Source: JAGQOZ01 sp041399205
GTDB lineage: Bacteria; Planctomycetota; Planctomycetia; Pirellulales; Pirellulaceae
NCBI GenBank assembly: GCA_041399205.1
Contig: JAWKTK010000005.1
Span: 1-64,000 of the forward strand
DNA: 64,000 bases
Direction of reading: 5' to 3'
Position 1 is the first letter of the stretch; each line of letters starts with the position of its first letter. The notes beneath the pieces were generated by a model that saw only the letters and a list, made by a program, of their open reading frames with translations, did not search any database and had not been told where the DNA came from. Position numbers and translations under genes: made by a program. Shown in pieces: positions 9,909 to 20,290 of the stretch.

Positions 9909-12522
9909 TCACTTGGAAAATCGTCGCACATCGGCGAGCGATCGACGCCAAACAGACCACGCCACACCGCCCAATGCCCATTCGGCTCGTCCCGGTCGAA
10001 ACCGAACAACGTCGAATTCTCACGCAAACGAAAAACGCCTCGCAACATACGGTTAACTCGCATTACAGGAACTTGCTGCCTCTGATTCGACTTGGCGTCA
10101 ACAATTTGGCAGACGATGCGGACAATCTGCTTCGACCAGAATCAAATCGAAGGCACGGAAGATTTAGTTCGCAACGAAATTTTGTGCGGCGAATAGGACT
10201 GCAGTCGACATTCTCCATCAAACGCATGACTCGCTTCCGCCGGTTCTGCGACGAGGCGATCCGTTTCCAAAGATGGCCAGGTCCTTCCATTGCGGAGTGC
10301 AAATATTGCATGCGTGCGTTGTTCCAATTCTTGCGTGTAGCTTTCCGCTCGAGCGGCGGCAAGACAGCCCAATTCGGTACACACTATCCATGCTGGTTGC
10401 CGACGTCTGATTCCTTGCTGACTTCGACCGGTTCGTCAAGAACGAAATGCGTCTGGAGTTTCCAGCGTATCAGACGAAGTCATTACCTCCGGCGGTCGCA
10501 GCCGAACTGGCTGGCGACAATCCAATCGACGCTCAGCCAGTTCAGCAGTTCCAGTTGCCCGCTTCGGTTCCAGTTGTCGTAACTGTTGGTAAAAGCGTAA
10601 TCAGCCGACGGAATGGAGGACGCGTCCTGCAGCGTGGCCCATTTTTCGAGCCAAGGGTATCGCGATTTTCACCGTCCGAAAATCCCATTCGACGCATTCA
10701 GCCATACGACGATCCGAAGTAGTCGACGCCCAATTCGCCGGATACACCACTCGGTCCGCATTTCGAAATATCCGCTGCGGCGGACCATCGCTTTGGACAA
10801 ATCGGTTAGAACCGTGTTGCCAGTCAGCACCTTGTAGGTCGACCGATATCGGCAGCGAAACATTGGCCGCAACCACGTCGATTACCAGCAACAGCAGCAA
10901 CAGTATCTGGCAGTGCCGGAGTTTCCAGCGTATCCGACACATGGCAGAAGTAAACTCATGATCAACGAATGCAACATGGCCATTAGCATTCCATCAGCGC
11001 TGCCTTGCCATCGAAGCGGACCGAATAAGGAATCACCCGCCGTGCCCTGCAACAAAGCGACGATTCTGCTTTGATTCGCCCATACGGCAATTGCACCGAT
11101 CCCAGACACGCCAGCCAAACCGCTCAAAAAAGTCTTATCGGAGTAGAGCAGCATCGGACGTGATTCGCTCGCAGGAGGCTTTCCCCGCCGCCAAGCAAAG
11201 CACCAAGGTGACCGCCACCATCAATTTTTCCGGGGTAACGAAACTGCTGCCATCCGGGCACCAAGCACGACATGATCCAATAGATCCCGCTACCGGCTCC
11301 CACCAGCCAGTCTTGTTGCCTTGCAAGGTTCACTTCAGTTTGCTAACCAACCGATTCCGTAGAAGCCCAGCGACGCCAACAGGCAAAACAGGGCAATCGA
11401 AGCTAGGACGGCGCAAAGGGGATCTGATCCTTGTCAAAGATCCAACCACCAAGTTCCCAAGACAAACGCAATGCATCCCATATACAACGACGACGACCAA
11501 GCGTGACATTCCGCCGGAATCGGCTCCCGAATCCAACGCTGGTTCACAGGGTAGAGATTCGGCCCGAAATTAGGCCACAGAAATTCGGCCCGGCATACGG
11601 CCCAGCTTCAAAGCGGTATTGAGCCAGACGATGATATTCGAATTCTTCGGGATGTTCGAACCACTTCAGCCAAATCGATATCCCGGTATCCTTGTTCGAA
11701 CCTCTGCTGGGATGCGACACAGCTGGGGATCACTTGCACTGCCGACAGGAAGCACAAATCAACGGGATACCACCAAGACCATGCGCCAGTAAAAGACCGA
11801 ACCGAGATAAGCAAAATGGCCGAGTTAGCAAACGCGACGATCACGACCAAAAGCGAAAAAAACGCCAACTGAGGATCACCGCTGGAGCCATCAGTGACAA
11901 CCACGCGGCCAGTCGCATCGTTCTTGACCACGGAAATTTATCGTTTGGAATCCACCCATCGGCCGCGACCAACGGTAACCAAGTTGCGGCGACCAAGAAA
12001 ACGGCGTTGCTGGTTTGTGCAAGACGAAGCCGCTGAACGCATAAACAAGTCCGACCGCCATTGATGTTGTCGATCGACATCCGAATCGCAGCAGCCGCCA
12101 AACAAGCGGTTCCGCTGCAAGCGACAATGTGCAGCAATAGATATAGATTTGAAGCTTGCACATCGGAAAGTGGCAACATAAAAATCAATTTGCCAGGGTA
12201 AAGACGGCTGTGGTGCCATCAGCCACAACCGAGTTCCCAAACCTTCATTGCAGGTTCCATAACGGAATTCCATCGGCCCAAGCCTGACGAAGGTAGCTAT
12301 ACTGCAAGGAAATAGAAAGTGCCCCGCATCGCCTGAAAGCGATAAGACGACTGCCGCAAACTTCCGGACCAAAACACGACGCGACAATCAGAAATGTAAC
12401 AACCACCGCGTTTGAAGCAGACACGACCAGACGTAAATGAAACACGTGATTTCATTTGCCAGTTCCACCATCGGCATTGCGGTGCGGTAATTGCGTTTCT
12501 GCCAGAAAACGCGATTCGTCAT
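9909..12522 (-). CDS. YfhO-like polytopic membrane protein, frame-broken
   Basis: On the minus strand a protein of about 870 residues can be followed through ten or more frame changes. It begins MTNRVFWQKRNYR, has a membrane segment, then the loop typical of YfhO-like proteins: DAGHFYFPLQYSYLRQAWAD followed by GIPLWN. Many hydrophobic segments follow (ASNLYLLLHIVACSGTACLA, NAVFLVAATWLPLVAADGW, QLAFFSLLVVIVAF, IYWIMSCLVPGWQQF, LAVTLVLCLAAG). Near the end RVNRMLRGVF and GEFDVVFRFRPGRAEW-like text matches the soluble C-terminal domain. YfhO relatives are linked to lipid-linked glycan modification of surface polymers; the substrate here is unknown. It follows atpC by a few bases and may be co-transcribed with the ATP synthase operon. 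Confidence 0.65.
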
Positions 12523-12528
12523 TGGAAA

Positions 12529-12923
12529 CTACGATCGTCGCAACACTGCCAGTTGAGCTCGTGCCTGCTGGACCAACTTTCTCTGGTTTCCAGCAATTCG
12601 TCCGTGTACCGGCCGCTTCATCGCTTCGGACAGGGCGATTGTCAATCGAGTTTTATCCAGCTTTTCGGCCAGAACACATCGCTGAGTGAGCAAGAAACAG
12701 TGTCATCCGCCACCTGCACCAAAACCACCGTCAACATAGTAGCGATTTGTCTTGCCGTCGGTCGTGACGTTCGGAGTTCGCCGAATCCCCATTGACCAAT
12801 CATTGGACTATGACCAGACCCAATGCCCAGCTCGCCATCATACAACGGCACGGCCACAAACTTGGCTTCTTGATCCAAGGCTGTTGATTCGGGCGTTACC
12901 ACTACACATTTAAGCTGAGCCAT
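12529..12923 (-). CDS. atpC: ATP synthase epsilon subunit, frame-broken
   Basis: Epsilon sits on the gamma shaft of F1 and couples or inhibits rotation. The first 60 residues (MAQLKCVVVTPESTALDQEA, FVAVPLYDGELGIGSGHSPM) are the beta-sandwich domain. After frame changes the reading continues FVQVADDTVSVLTQ and ends in a helical hairpin tail (GNQRKLVQQARAQLAVLRRS) with a stop at 12529-12531. The total of about 131 residues is normal. The gene lies 37 bases after atpD in the usual atpDC order. Its stop is only about 7 bases from the start of the YfhO-like gene, an arrangement that suggests read-through transcription. Confidence 0.85.
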
Positions 12924-12959
12924 CTGGTACTGTCTCCAACGGTTCGGTCGAAATAACGC

Positions 12960-14401
12960 CTAGTTCTTTTCTTGCATCTTCTTGGCTTGCGCCTCGGCCT
13001 GTTCGATCGAACCGACATACATGAAGGCCTGTTCTGGCAAATGATCCCACTTGCCGTCGCAAATTTCTTCAAAACTTCGGATCATTGTCTTCCAGCGGCG
13101 TAATTTCACCCGCCTTGCCAGTAAAGACTTCCGCCACCAAGAACGGTTGAGACAAGAAGCGTTCAATTCAAACGACTCGATGCACAATCAACTTGTCTTC
13201 TTCGCTCAGCAGCGTTCATCCCAGAATCGCGATGATCATCTTGAATTCTCGGTAACGCTGCAGCGTCGTTTGGACTCGACGAGCAATCGTGTAATGACGT
13301 TCACCCACGTACTGCGGATCAAAATTCGACTGGACGAAGCCAAAGGATCGATGGCCGGATAGAATACCTTTTTCCGAAATCGGTACGTTCCAGATAAATG
13401 AACGCGTCCAACTGGCCAAACGCGGTGGCAGGTGCCAGGTCCGTTGGATCGTCCATGGAACGTAAACCGCTTGAACGGATGTAATAGCCCTTGTTGGTCA
13501 AGTAATTCGTTCCTGCAAGGCACCCATTTCCGTCGCCAACGTCGGCTGGTAACCCACAGCCGACGGCATTCGACCCAGCAAAGCAGATACTTCACTACCT
13601 GCCTGCGAGAACCGGAAAATGTTATCCACAAACAACAGCGTGTCTTTTCCCGTGGTATCGCGGAAATATTCCGCCATGGTCAAGGCCGACAGAGCAACTC
13701 GCAAACGAGAGCCCGGCGGTTCGTTCATCTGGCCGAACACCATGCAGGTTTGTTCGATAACCTTACGGCCAGTTTGACCGATTTCCGTTTCCTGCATTTC
13801 CAACCACAAGTCGGTACCTTCACGAGTTCGTTCACCGACACCCGCGAAAACAGAATAACCACCGTGTGACGACGCGATACGATCAATTCGGTCAGAATCA
13901 CCGTCTTGCCCAGACCGGCACCACCGAACAATCCCGCCTTACCACCTCGCACAAACGGAGTCAAAAGATCGACAGCCTTGATCCCCGTTTCGAACAATTC
14001 GGTAGAAGTTGACAGGTCTTCCAAGCGAGGTGCTTGGCGGTGAATGGGCCAACGGTCGTCGGCATGCACTTCACCTCGTCCATCAATCGGATTACCGAGC
14101 ATGTTGAATACCACGACCCAAAGTGGCATCACCCACCGGCACGGAAAGCGGAGCCCCGGTATCCACACAGTCCTGACCGCGAACCATACCATCCGTTCCA
14201 CCCAATGCCACGCAGCGAGCTCGACCGCCGCCTAAGTGCTGCTGAACTTCTCCGGTCAGATCCAGAGCAACGCCTTTTTCATTGCTGGAAATCTTCACCG
14301 CGTTGTAAATAGCCGGCAAGGAATCTTCGGGAAATTGTGCGTCGAATGTCGACCCAATCACCTGGGTAACTTTGCCCACGTTTTGGTGTGCCTGTTGCCA
14401 T
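12960..14401 (-). CDS. atpD: ATP synthase beta subunit, frame-broken
   Basis: Catalytic F1 subunit. The reconstruction (about 480 residues) starts MATGTPK at 14401, then NVGKVTQVIGSTFDAQFPED. The P-loop reads GLFGGAGLGKTVILTELI, close to the invariant GGAGVGKT. Further landmarks are LSVPVGDATLGR, ELFETGIKAVDLLTPFVRGG, FVDNIFRFSQAGSEVSALLG, MPSAVGYQPTLATEMGALQE, and the C-terminal LPEQAFMYVGSIEQAEAQAK. Frame changes occur about every 150-250 bases. The upstream ATG used by a longer open frame at 14451 is not supported because the conserved N-terminus begins at 14401. It is preceded by atpG and followed by atpC. Confidence 0.92.
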
Positions 14402-14495
14402 GAATCAACTTTCCTTCGGTATGTTTTTGCTGACGGCCCCACGACCATCAACCAACTAGTGAATTCAACTTATAGTTTTCGAAAATTGCGGAACC

Positions 14496-15367
14496 CTACT
14501 TATTCAGAAACTCCACACCACCAATGATTTCCATGATTTCGCCAGTAATCTGCGATTGACGAGCCCGGTTGTAGGTCATCGAAAGCTGGCCGATAAGTTC
14601 GCCGGCTTTCCGTAGCCGACTTCATATTTTCCATCGAGCAATCTGTTCGCTGACCGCGAATCCAAGAAACACTTGAACAATTTCACCTTGAAGCTCGCCG
14701 GAACCACCTCTTCCAGAATGCTTTCCGCCGACGGCAGGAATTCATAAGTCGAATCCGAAGATTCGCTTCATTTGATTCGCTTGCCACATCAATCGAACCC
14801 AAGGGTAAAGCGTTTCGACAACGGGGCGTTGTTTCGAAATGCTTTCGAACAGTGGCACAACATCCAAGCGTTAAGCTTGCAGAAATAAACGCTTCCAAAT
14901 AACGATCCGCCAATTCGTTGACTTCATCAAAAGTGACTTTGTCTTCGAGCTGCTGATAACTACGGTCACGCTGTCACCTTGCGATACTTAAAGCCGAAAT
15001 GCCTCGTTTGCCAGACAATTCCAGTTCGCATGACGGAATCTGTTCTTGTTTCTTCCAACGAGTTAGCCCCAGTCGCTGGACGTTACCGTTGTATCCACCA
15101 CAAAGGCCACGGTTGGCGGTTAAAACCAACAACAAACCACTCTTTGGTTCATTGCGGGGCTCTAGCAACGGGTGACTTACCTCCAATCCGGCATTGGACA
15201 AATCGGTCACAACCTTGGTAATGCGATCGGTGTATGCCGTTGCGGCCGCCACTTGCGATCCATGGCCTTCTTAAACCGCGCGTAGTTGCAATCAACTCCA
15301 TCGTTCGCGTGATCTTGCGAATATTGCGAATCGACTTGCGTCGCTTATCTAGCTCGAGCTTTGACAT
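14496..15367 (-). CDS. atpG: ATP synthase gamma subunit, frame-broken
   Basis: Gamma is the rotating shaft of F1. The N-terminal helix is clear (LDKRRKSIRNIRKITRTMEL, IATTR, then FKKAMDR after a break), followed by AYTDRITKVVTDLSNAGLEV, the conserved VLTANRGLCGGYNGNV strand and the C-terminal helix ending ITGEIMEIIGGVEFLNK at 14496. Reconstructed length is about 290 residues, as expected. The middle of the gene (14600-14970) needs several frame changes. It lies 58 bases after atpA and 94 bases before atpD in the conserved A-G-D-C order. Confidence 0.88.
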
Positions 15368-15425
15368 TACCTTGGACCTAACCGTATATCGGAGAGTAAT
15401 CAGGATACAAACGAACCGTCAAATA

Positions 15426-16916
15426 CTACTTGAACGAGGCGTTGAAGCTGTCAATCAAGACCGAACTTTCGCTTCGGTCGCGTCGTCCATTTCCTTTTTT
15501 GGATGCCAGTTCGTCCCACAAGTCTTGATGCTTCAAATGGACAGAATTCCAGGAATTCCTTTTCCCAACGTTGTACATCGGAAACAGGAATTTTATCAAA
15601 AATCCTTCACGTGCCGCGTAAATACCCAGCACTTGATCAATCACGTTCAGCGGCTGGAATTGGGGTTGCTTCCGGCAATTCCATGCGGTAACCTCGATCC
15701 AACTGCGACTGCGTGGCGGCGCCAAATCAGTACCCAGCTGAGCAAACGCTTCCAATTCACGAAACGCTGCCAAATCGAGTCGCAAACCGCCGGCAACTTT
15801 CTTCATGGCCTTAATTTTGAGCCGCACCACCCACTCAGAAACCGAAATACCGGCGTTCATAGCGGGACGAATACCGGCAAAGAACAAGTCGGGTTGCAGA
15901 TAGATCTGGCCATCGGTGATCGAAATCACGTTTGTGGGAATATAGGCAAAACTTCACCTTCCAACGTTTCAATGATCGGTAATGACGTCAACGAACCGCC
16001 ACCCAACTCGGCCGACAACTTGGACGATCGCTCCAGCAAACGACTATGGCAATAGAACACGTCACCAGGATAAACTACGACCTGGAGGTCGACGCATCAA
16101 CAACGACAGCCTGGCGATAAGCAGCCGCTTGTTTCGAAAGATCGTCATAGACGATCCATGCATGTTCACCCTTGTACATGAAGTATTCGGCCATCGCCGT
16201 TCCGGCGTAGGGTGCAATGTACTGCAGCGGAGCAGAGGCAGCGGCACCCGACACAATGACCGTCGTGTACTCCATAACGCTAATTCTTGCAGTGTCTTCA
16301 CCACGCCGGCCACCGAAGAATCCTTCTGGCCCACCGCCATAAAAGCCGACTGCACCTGAATTCTTCTGATTCAAAATGGCGTCAATGGCAACGGCGGTCT
16401 TACCTGTCTTGCGGTCGCCAATAATCAATTCCCGCTGGCCTCGACCAATCCGGCGTCATCGCATCAATGGCCTTCAGGCCCGTCTGCAACGGCTCGTGAA
16501 CCGGCTGACGTTCGGCAACACCGAGCATGCCCAATGTTTCGACAAAGCGATCTTCCGATGCATTAATTGGGCCCATGCCATCCAACGGATTACCCAGCGG
16601 ATCGACGACTCGACCAACCGCGTCTCCAACCGGAACCGAAAGCAGTTTGCCCAAACTACGAACTTCGTCGCCTTCGTTGATCTTGAGATAATCTCCCAAG
16701 ATAATGACACCGACGCTGTTTTCTTCAAGTTAAACGCCAGTCGATCGTTCCACCTGGGAATTCGACCATTTCGCCGGCCATGACGTTGGAAAGCCCGTAG
16801 ACTCGAGCGATACCGTCGCCCACTTCCAAAACGGTACCAACCTCGCGAACGTCGACACGGTCTTGATACTGTTCAATCTCGGTCTGAATCACAGAATGTT
16901 CGTCATTAAATTTCAT
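15426..16916 (-). CDS. atpA: ATP synthase alpha subunit, frame-broken
   Basis: Regulatory nucleotide-binding subunit of F1. The start MKFNDEHSVIQTEIEQYQDR at 16916 is preceded by a gggattttcg stretch and is preferred over the longer frame at 16928. Landmarks are VREVGTVLEVGDGIARVYGL, KLLSVPVGDAVGRVVDPLGN, PLDGMGPI, the P-loop start IIGDRKTGKTAVAIDAILNQ, YMEYTTVIVSGAAASAPLQY, MYKGEHAWIVYDDLSKQA, and the C-terminal GISVSEWVVRLKIKAMKKVA with the end FNASFK at 15426. Roughly 497 residues. The P-loop GDRKTGKT is canonical for alpha. About five frame breaks are needed. Confidence 0.92.
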
Positions 16917-16946
16917 CGAAAATCCCAAACCTCAAATGAAATTCAG

Positions 16947-17557
16947 CTACCAGAAACGAATTTGTCCGCCGCTTCTCGCAACTGTTGTATGGTTTTTGAA
17001 AGTGCTCTACGACGAAGATTAGAAAACTTAGTGACACTGCCGTCGTACACCGTATCACCACTCGAACAACCAGTCCGCCAATCACCGCCGGATCAACTCG
17101 TTGTTCGATTTCTACCCATCCGTACCAATCATCTGCCGAGCTCGATCCGCAACCTGAGCTGCCAATTCGGGACTCATCGCTTCCGCCGTCGTTACCACAG
17201 CTGTGGCACGATTGCGGATTCGATTCAGTTCGTCTCGAGCAGCCGACGATTTCCCGAAGACAATCCAGTCGACCATGTTGTGCGACCACCTTCAAGAGGT
17301 CAGCAATTCGTTGGATACTCGTCCACCAAACTCGGTCCAACATGCCTTGCTTGTCCTCGACGGAGACTCGAGGCGAAGCCAACGCTTCTTCAAACTGAGG
17401 ATGACGGCTCAGAACGGTCCACAAATTCTGAATATTCGCCAACCGCTTCGTCTGCTCGCCCCGCCTTCTCGGCAGCTCGCAATAAGCCACCGCGTAGATG
17501 GAACCGAGCTTCGCGGTCAACATCAAACGAATGCGTCTTGGTTTCACTCGCAGCCAT
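16947..17557 (-). CDS. atpH: ATP synthase delta subunit, frame-broken
   Basis: Delta joins the top of F1 to the b-subunit stalk. The ATG at 17557 begins MAASETKTHSFDVDREARFH. Then LANIQNLWTVLSRHPQFEEA, LASPRVSVEDKQGMLDRVWW, and LLKVVAQHGRLDCLREIV lie in one open frame. The C-terminal domain shows GVEIEQRVDPAVIGGLVVRV, the hallmark GG.v.rvGd strand, and ends RREALSK-like then LREAADKFVSGS at 16947. Length about 203 residues is slightly long for bacterial delta. At least three frame changes are needed. It lies 30 bases from both neighbours. Confidence 0.85.
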
Positions 17558-17587
17558 ATTGAACTACCTTGGTCCTATCGGAAGTGT

Positions 17588-18261
17588 CTAATTCTTGCTG
17601 GGAAATTTTTCCAACGCTTCCGAAATCAGCTTGGCCTGATCCTCTGACGAAAGCTGCCGATTGACAATTCGACCAGCTAACGACACGGCGGTGTCTACGC
17701 TTTTTCCGGCCAACGGCTGCAGAGCAGAATCCCGAGCGGCATCGATTGCTCGTAATGCTCGCTCCTTTTCCTGTTCCGCCGCCTGTTGTCCTTCCGACAG
17801 CAATTGCGGCTTTAATGGTTTCCGCATCTCGGCGACTTCGTCCAGCATTTGCTTGACTTGGTCGCCGTGCCAGAAACTGCGTCTGATGTTCAGCCAACAA
17901 CCGCTTGGCTTCTTCATTGCTTGCTGAGCCGCCGCCGCAATGTTATCAGCGACGGACTTTTCACGAGCATCCAGGGCCTCGGAAATCGGCCCCCAAGCAA
18001 ACTTCCACAGAATGGCCATCAACACCAGGAACACAATCGCCGTGACAATTGCCAAGTCAGGATCAATTCAAGCGGATTATTGAGTCCACCTTCACCATGC
18101 GAATCACCGCCATGGGGATCAGCGTGACCGTGGTCATCGACATGTTCTGCCGAAACTTCCGTGAGAAACTTCGGCTACGCCATCTTCTGCAGCACGAGCA
18201 AAGGAACAAGCCAAGATTGCGGCAAGCCTAGACTAATCACGAAGATTCGCGTTTGAACCAT
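17588..18261 (-). CDS. atpF: ATP synthase b subunit with signal-like leader, frame-broken
   Basis: The b subunit anchors the peripheral stalk in Fo. The core reads LAIVTAIVFLVLMAILWKFA (membrane segment), WGPISEALDAREKSVADNIA, then a long charged coiled coil ending LISEALEKFPSKN at 17588. Upstream of the membrane segment the frame continues, with one or two breaks, into an acidic, histidine-rich stretch (EHVDDHGHADPHGGDSHGEG) and, before it, a hydrophobic leader (MVQTRIFVISL... LAAILACSFARAAEDG) beginning at an ATG at 18261. This gives about 224 residues, some 60 more than a minimal b subunit. A leader plus His/Asp-rich linker is, to my knowledge, seen in other planctomycete AtpF proteins. 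Metal binding by the linker is speculation. Confidence 0.8.
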
Positions 18262-18300
18262 GGTCAACCTTTCCGGAAATCGAATCCATTCGGCCTAAAT

Positions 18301-18622
18301 TTAAAAGCATCCGTCGACCGTTGCTAGATCTTTCCGAACCAAGCAACCAACGCAAAAGAAGGTCCTTGCAACTTCGATCAGAGCTGCCGCAATAATCATG
18401 GCCGTCTGAATGTTGCTGGCCACTTCTGGCTGTCGAGCCATGCTTTCGACAGCAGACGAACAATTCGACCAATTCCGAATCCAGCGCTGACAAAACAAGG
18501 CCAGCACCGAAGGCCGAACTAAACGTAATCAACGATCGAGGACCTTCTTCCTGTGCCAGCAACGGACTTGCTGCAGCCAAGACAAAAAGAACCATTGCAA
18601 AAGTCTTTAACCATTTAGCCAC
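18301..18622 (-). CDS. atpE: ATP synthase c subunit with signal-like leader, frame-broken
   Basis: The c subunit forms the proton- or sodium-carrying ring. The open frame starts MAKWLKTFAMVLFVLAAASP and LLAQEE, a clear cleavable leader, then a first membrane helix with FSSAFGAGLVLSAL. The polar loop ESMARQPEVASNIQTA and second helix MIIAAALIEVA are in another frame; the glutamate of ALIEVA is the ion-binding residue. The end is near 18301. Mature size would be about 80 residues. Ion specificity cannot be settled because the frame breaks fall in the first helix. Confidence 0.85.
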
Positions 18623-18663
18623 TTACGTGTCTCCTGTGAAAATTCGAGCATTCGTCCCATCGT

Positions 18664-19587
18664 CTAGTGAGGATGAACGGCCGCCCCGATGAACAATGCG
18701 GAAAGAAATGTAAAAATGTAAGCTTGGAGAAACGCTACGAAGAGCTCAAGAAGACTCAGCGCCGCCGCTCCAAACACACTTGGAATACTCACCAACCAAA
18801 ACAACCCGTCCGAGTAGGAATCAGCCGAACCAACATAGGCCACCGCACCTACAAAACCAACGAGTACTGCTAACACTAAATGCCCGGCAGCCATATTTGC
18901 AAGCAAACGAACTGCCAACACGAAATGCTTAATAAACAGGCCCAGAACTTCGATCGCAAAGACCATTGGCTTAATAAAGATCGCCATGGGGCCAGGCAGA
19001 TCCATATGCGGTATTTGCGCTTTCCAAAACCCGACAACTCCCAACTTTTTCATGCCCGAACCAACGACAACGCAGAAGGTGGAAAATGCCAACGCACCTG
19101 TTGTCGCGATCGCTCCCGTCGGCGAACCTAGCCAAGGAACCATGCCCAGCAAATTGCAGGCAAGCACAAAAAAGAAAAGAGTCCATAGGAAAGGCACAAA
19201 ACGATCCGCATCGTGATGACCGATCGCAGGCCGCGCCACTTGGTCTCGTATAAACAACAGCATCGACTCCAAAAGATTCGCCAAACGTCCTTTGGGAAGT
19301 CGACCGTTCTTGATTCGCATCGAAAAAGCAATAAAAACCAGTGCAATCAGCACGGCAGCTACAACTTCCAGCACCATGTAACGCGTAGGTCGAAGATCAA
19401 GCGGTGCAATCAAACCCAATCCGGTCGGATCAGATGCAAAAGCCAGCGGTTCGCCTTCGTAAAACACAGGCAGTTCAAGATGCCCGCCATGATCTGGCGC
19501 TAGAAACCTAGGCACATGGAAGCTGGTCGAATCCTTCACGTGGTCGATCAGATGGTTCGGATCCAGTGGATCGTGTCTTTCTGCCAT
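18664..19587 (-). CDS. atpB: ATP synthase a subunit
   Basis: This 307-residue polytopic protein is intact, one of the few ATP synthase genes here without a break. It forms the half channels next to the c ring. An extended soluble N-terminus of about 75 residues (HDPLDPNHLIDHVKDSTSFH) precedes five or six membrane helices. Landmarks are FVPFLWTLFFFVLACNLLGM, FIKPMVFAIEVLGLFIKHFV, and LAVRLLANMAAGHLVLAVLV, which carries the essential arginine (LAVRLLANMAAGH), then LLELFVAFLQAYIFTFLSAL near the end. It follows the atpI-like gene directly and precedes atpE by 42 bases. Confidence 0.95.
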   Translation of the reverse strand: MAERHDPLDPNHLIDHVKDSTSFHVPRFLAPDHGGHLELPVFYEGEPLAFASDPTGLGLIAPLDLRPTRYMVLEVVAAVLIALVFIAFSMRIKNGRLPKGRLANLLESMLLFIRDQVARPAIGHHDADRFVPFLWTLFFFVLACNLLGMVPWLGSPTGAIATTGALAFSTFCVVVGSGMKKLGVVGFWKAQIPHMDLPGPMAIFIKPMVFAIEVLGLFIKHFVLAVRLLANMAAGHLVLAVLVGFVGAVAYVGSADSYSDGLFWLVSIPSVFGAAALSLLELFVAFLQAYIFTFLSALFIGAAVHPH

Positions 19588-19591
19588 AGAC

Positions 19592-20028
19592 CTAAACTAC
19601 CCTTCCAGACGACGTATTTACGCGAGGAATACCGGCGAGAACAATCAACGTTTCGAACGCCAACCCAACAAAATAGGAGAGCAAGAGATAAATCAAGAAT
19701 CCGTAACTCAGCTGAGAAGCGCCAGCTCCTGAACAAACAGGCAAACCAGCAACAACCCAACCACTCGAACTACCATCCCCAAACCAAATTGCATCATCGA
19801 CTTCTGTGGACCGGAGCAAAACACACCTAGTCCAATGGAAATCACCGACGTAAGCCAAGCGGAGAACACCGCGGTCAGTGCCGCCGCAACTCCGACCATT
19901 CCAAACCTAGCTGTCGCAAAGCAGCAAAATAGCCCTGCCAGTACAAACGTCAACAACGTCCACAACAACAGCTGCCGAAAGGTTCCCAACGAATCAATTC
20001 GCGATAAAAGATTATCATTCGCGTTCAA
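19592..20028 (-). CDS. AtpI-like membrane protein of the ATP synthase operon, frame-broken
   Basis: The open frame from 20028 encodes MNANDNLLSRIDSLGTFRQL and hydrophobic segments (LLWTLLTFVLAGLFCCFATA, VVRVVGLLLVCLFVQELALL). Near 19710 the frame shifts and the protein continues with SYGFLIYLLLSYFVGLAFET and LIVLAGIPRV, stopping at 19592, about 145 residues with four predicted membrane helices. It starts inside the last 14 bases of the AtpZ-like gene and ends 5 bases before atpB, so it is part of the operon. The position matches atpI genes, which help ring assembly or Mg uptake, but the sequence alone is not diagnostic. Confidence 0.65.
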
Positions 20029-20290
20029 CGTCGCGTACCTTATCTTTCTTCGCCACGTGTCGCGACGAATTTCGCTCGGACTGCTTCACTATTCTCAACA
20101 AGCCCATACCACCAAGCCACATACCAAATGCAAGGCCCAGCAACGTGAACAGCGGGACAATTCCCAACCGCTGATCCAGGTAATAGCCCATCAACAGAGG
20201 TATTACCATCTGCAGGCAAACACCCGTTATCCGATATGCCCATTGATAACCAATCGCTACTTTCGACCGGTCATCATCGGAGTCAACCAC
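20015..20290 (-). CDS. atpZ: AtpZ-like protein, first gene of the ATP synthase operon
   Basis: The 91-residue protein has a short charged start (MVDSDDDRSKVAIGYQWAYR) and two membrane helices (TGVCLQMVIPLLMGYYLDQR and FTLLGLAFGMWLGGMGLLRI), then a basic tail. This is the AtpZ/AtpI layout, with the conserved G-Y-x-L-D-x-x-x-G between helices. Such proteins precede atpB in many bacteria and assist Fo assembly or ion transport. It overlaps the following gene by 14 bases. The operon promoter should lie upstream, in the 20291-20880 spacer, shared with the divergent DUF4912 gene. Confidence 0.75.
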   Translation of the reverse strand: MVDSDDDRSKVAIGYQWAYRITGVCLQMVIPLLMGYYLDQRLGIVPLFTLLGLAFGMWLGGMGLLRIVKQSERNSSRHVAKKDKVRDVERE

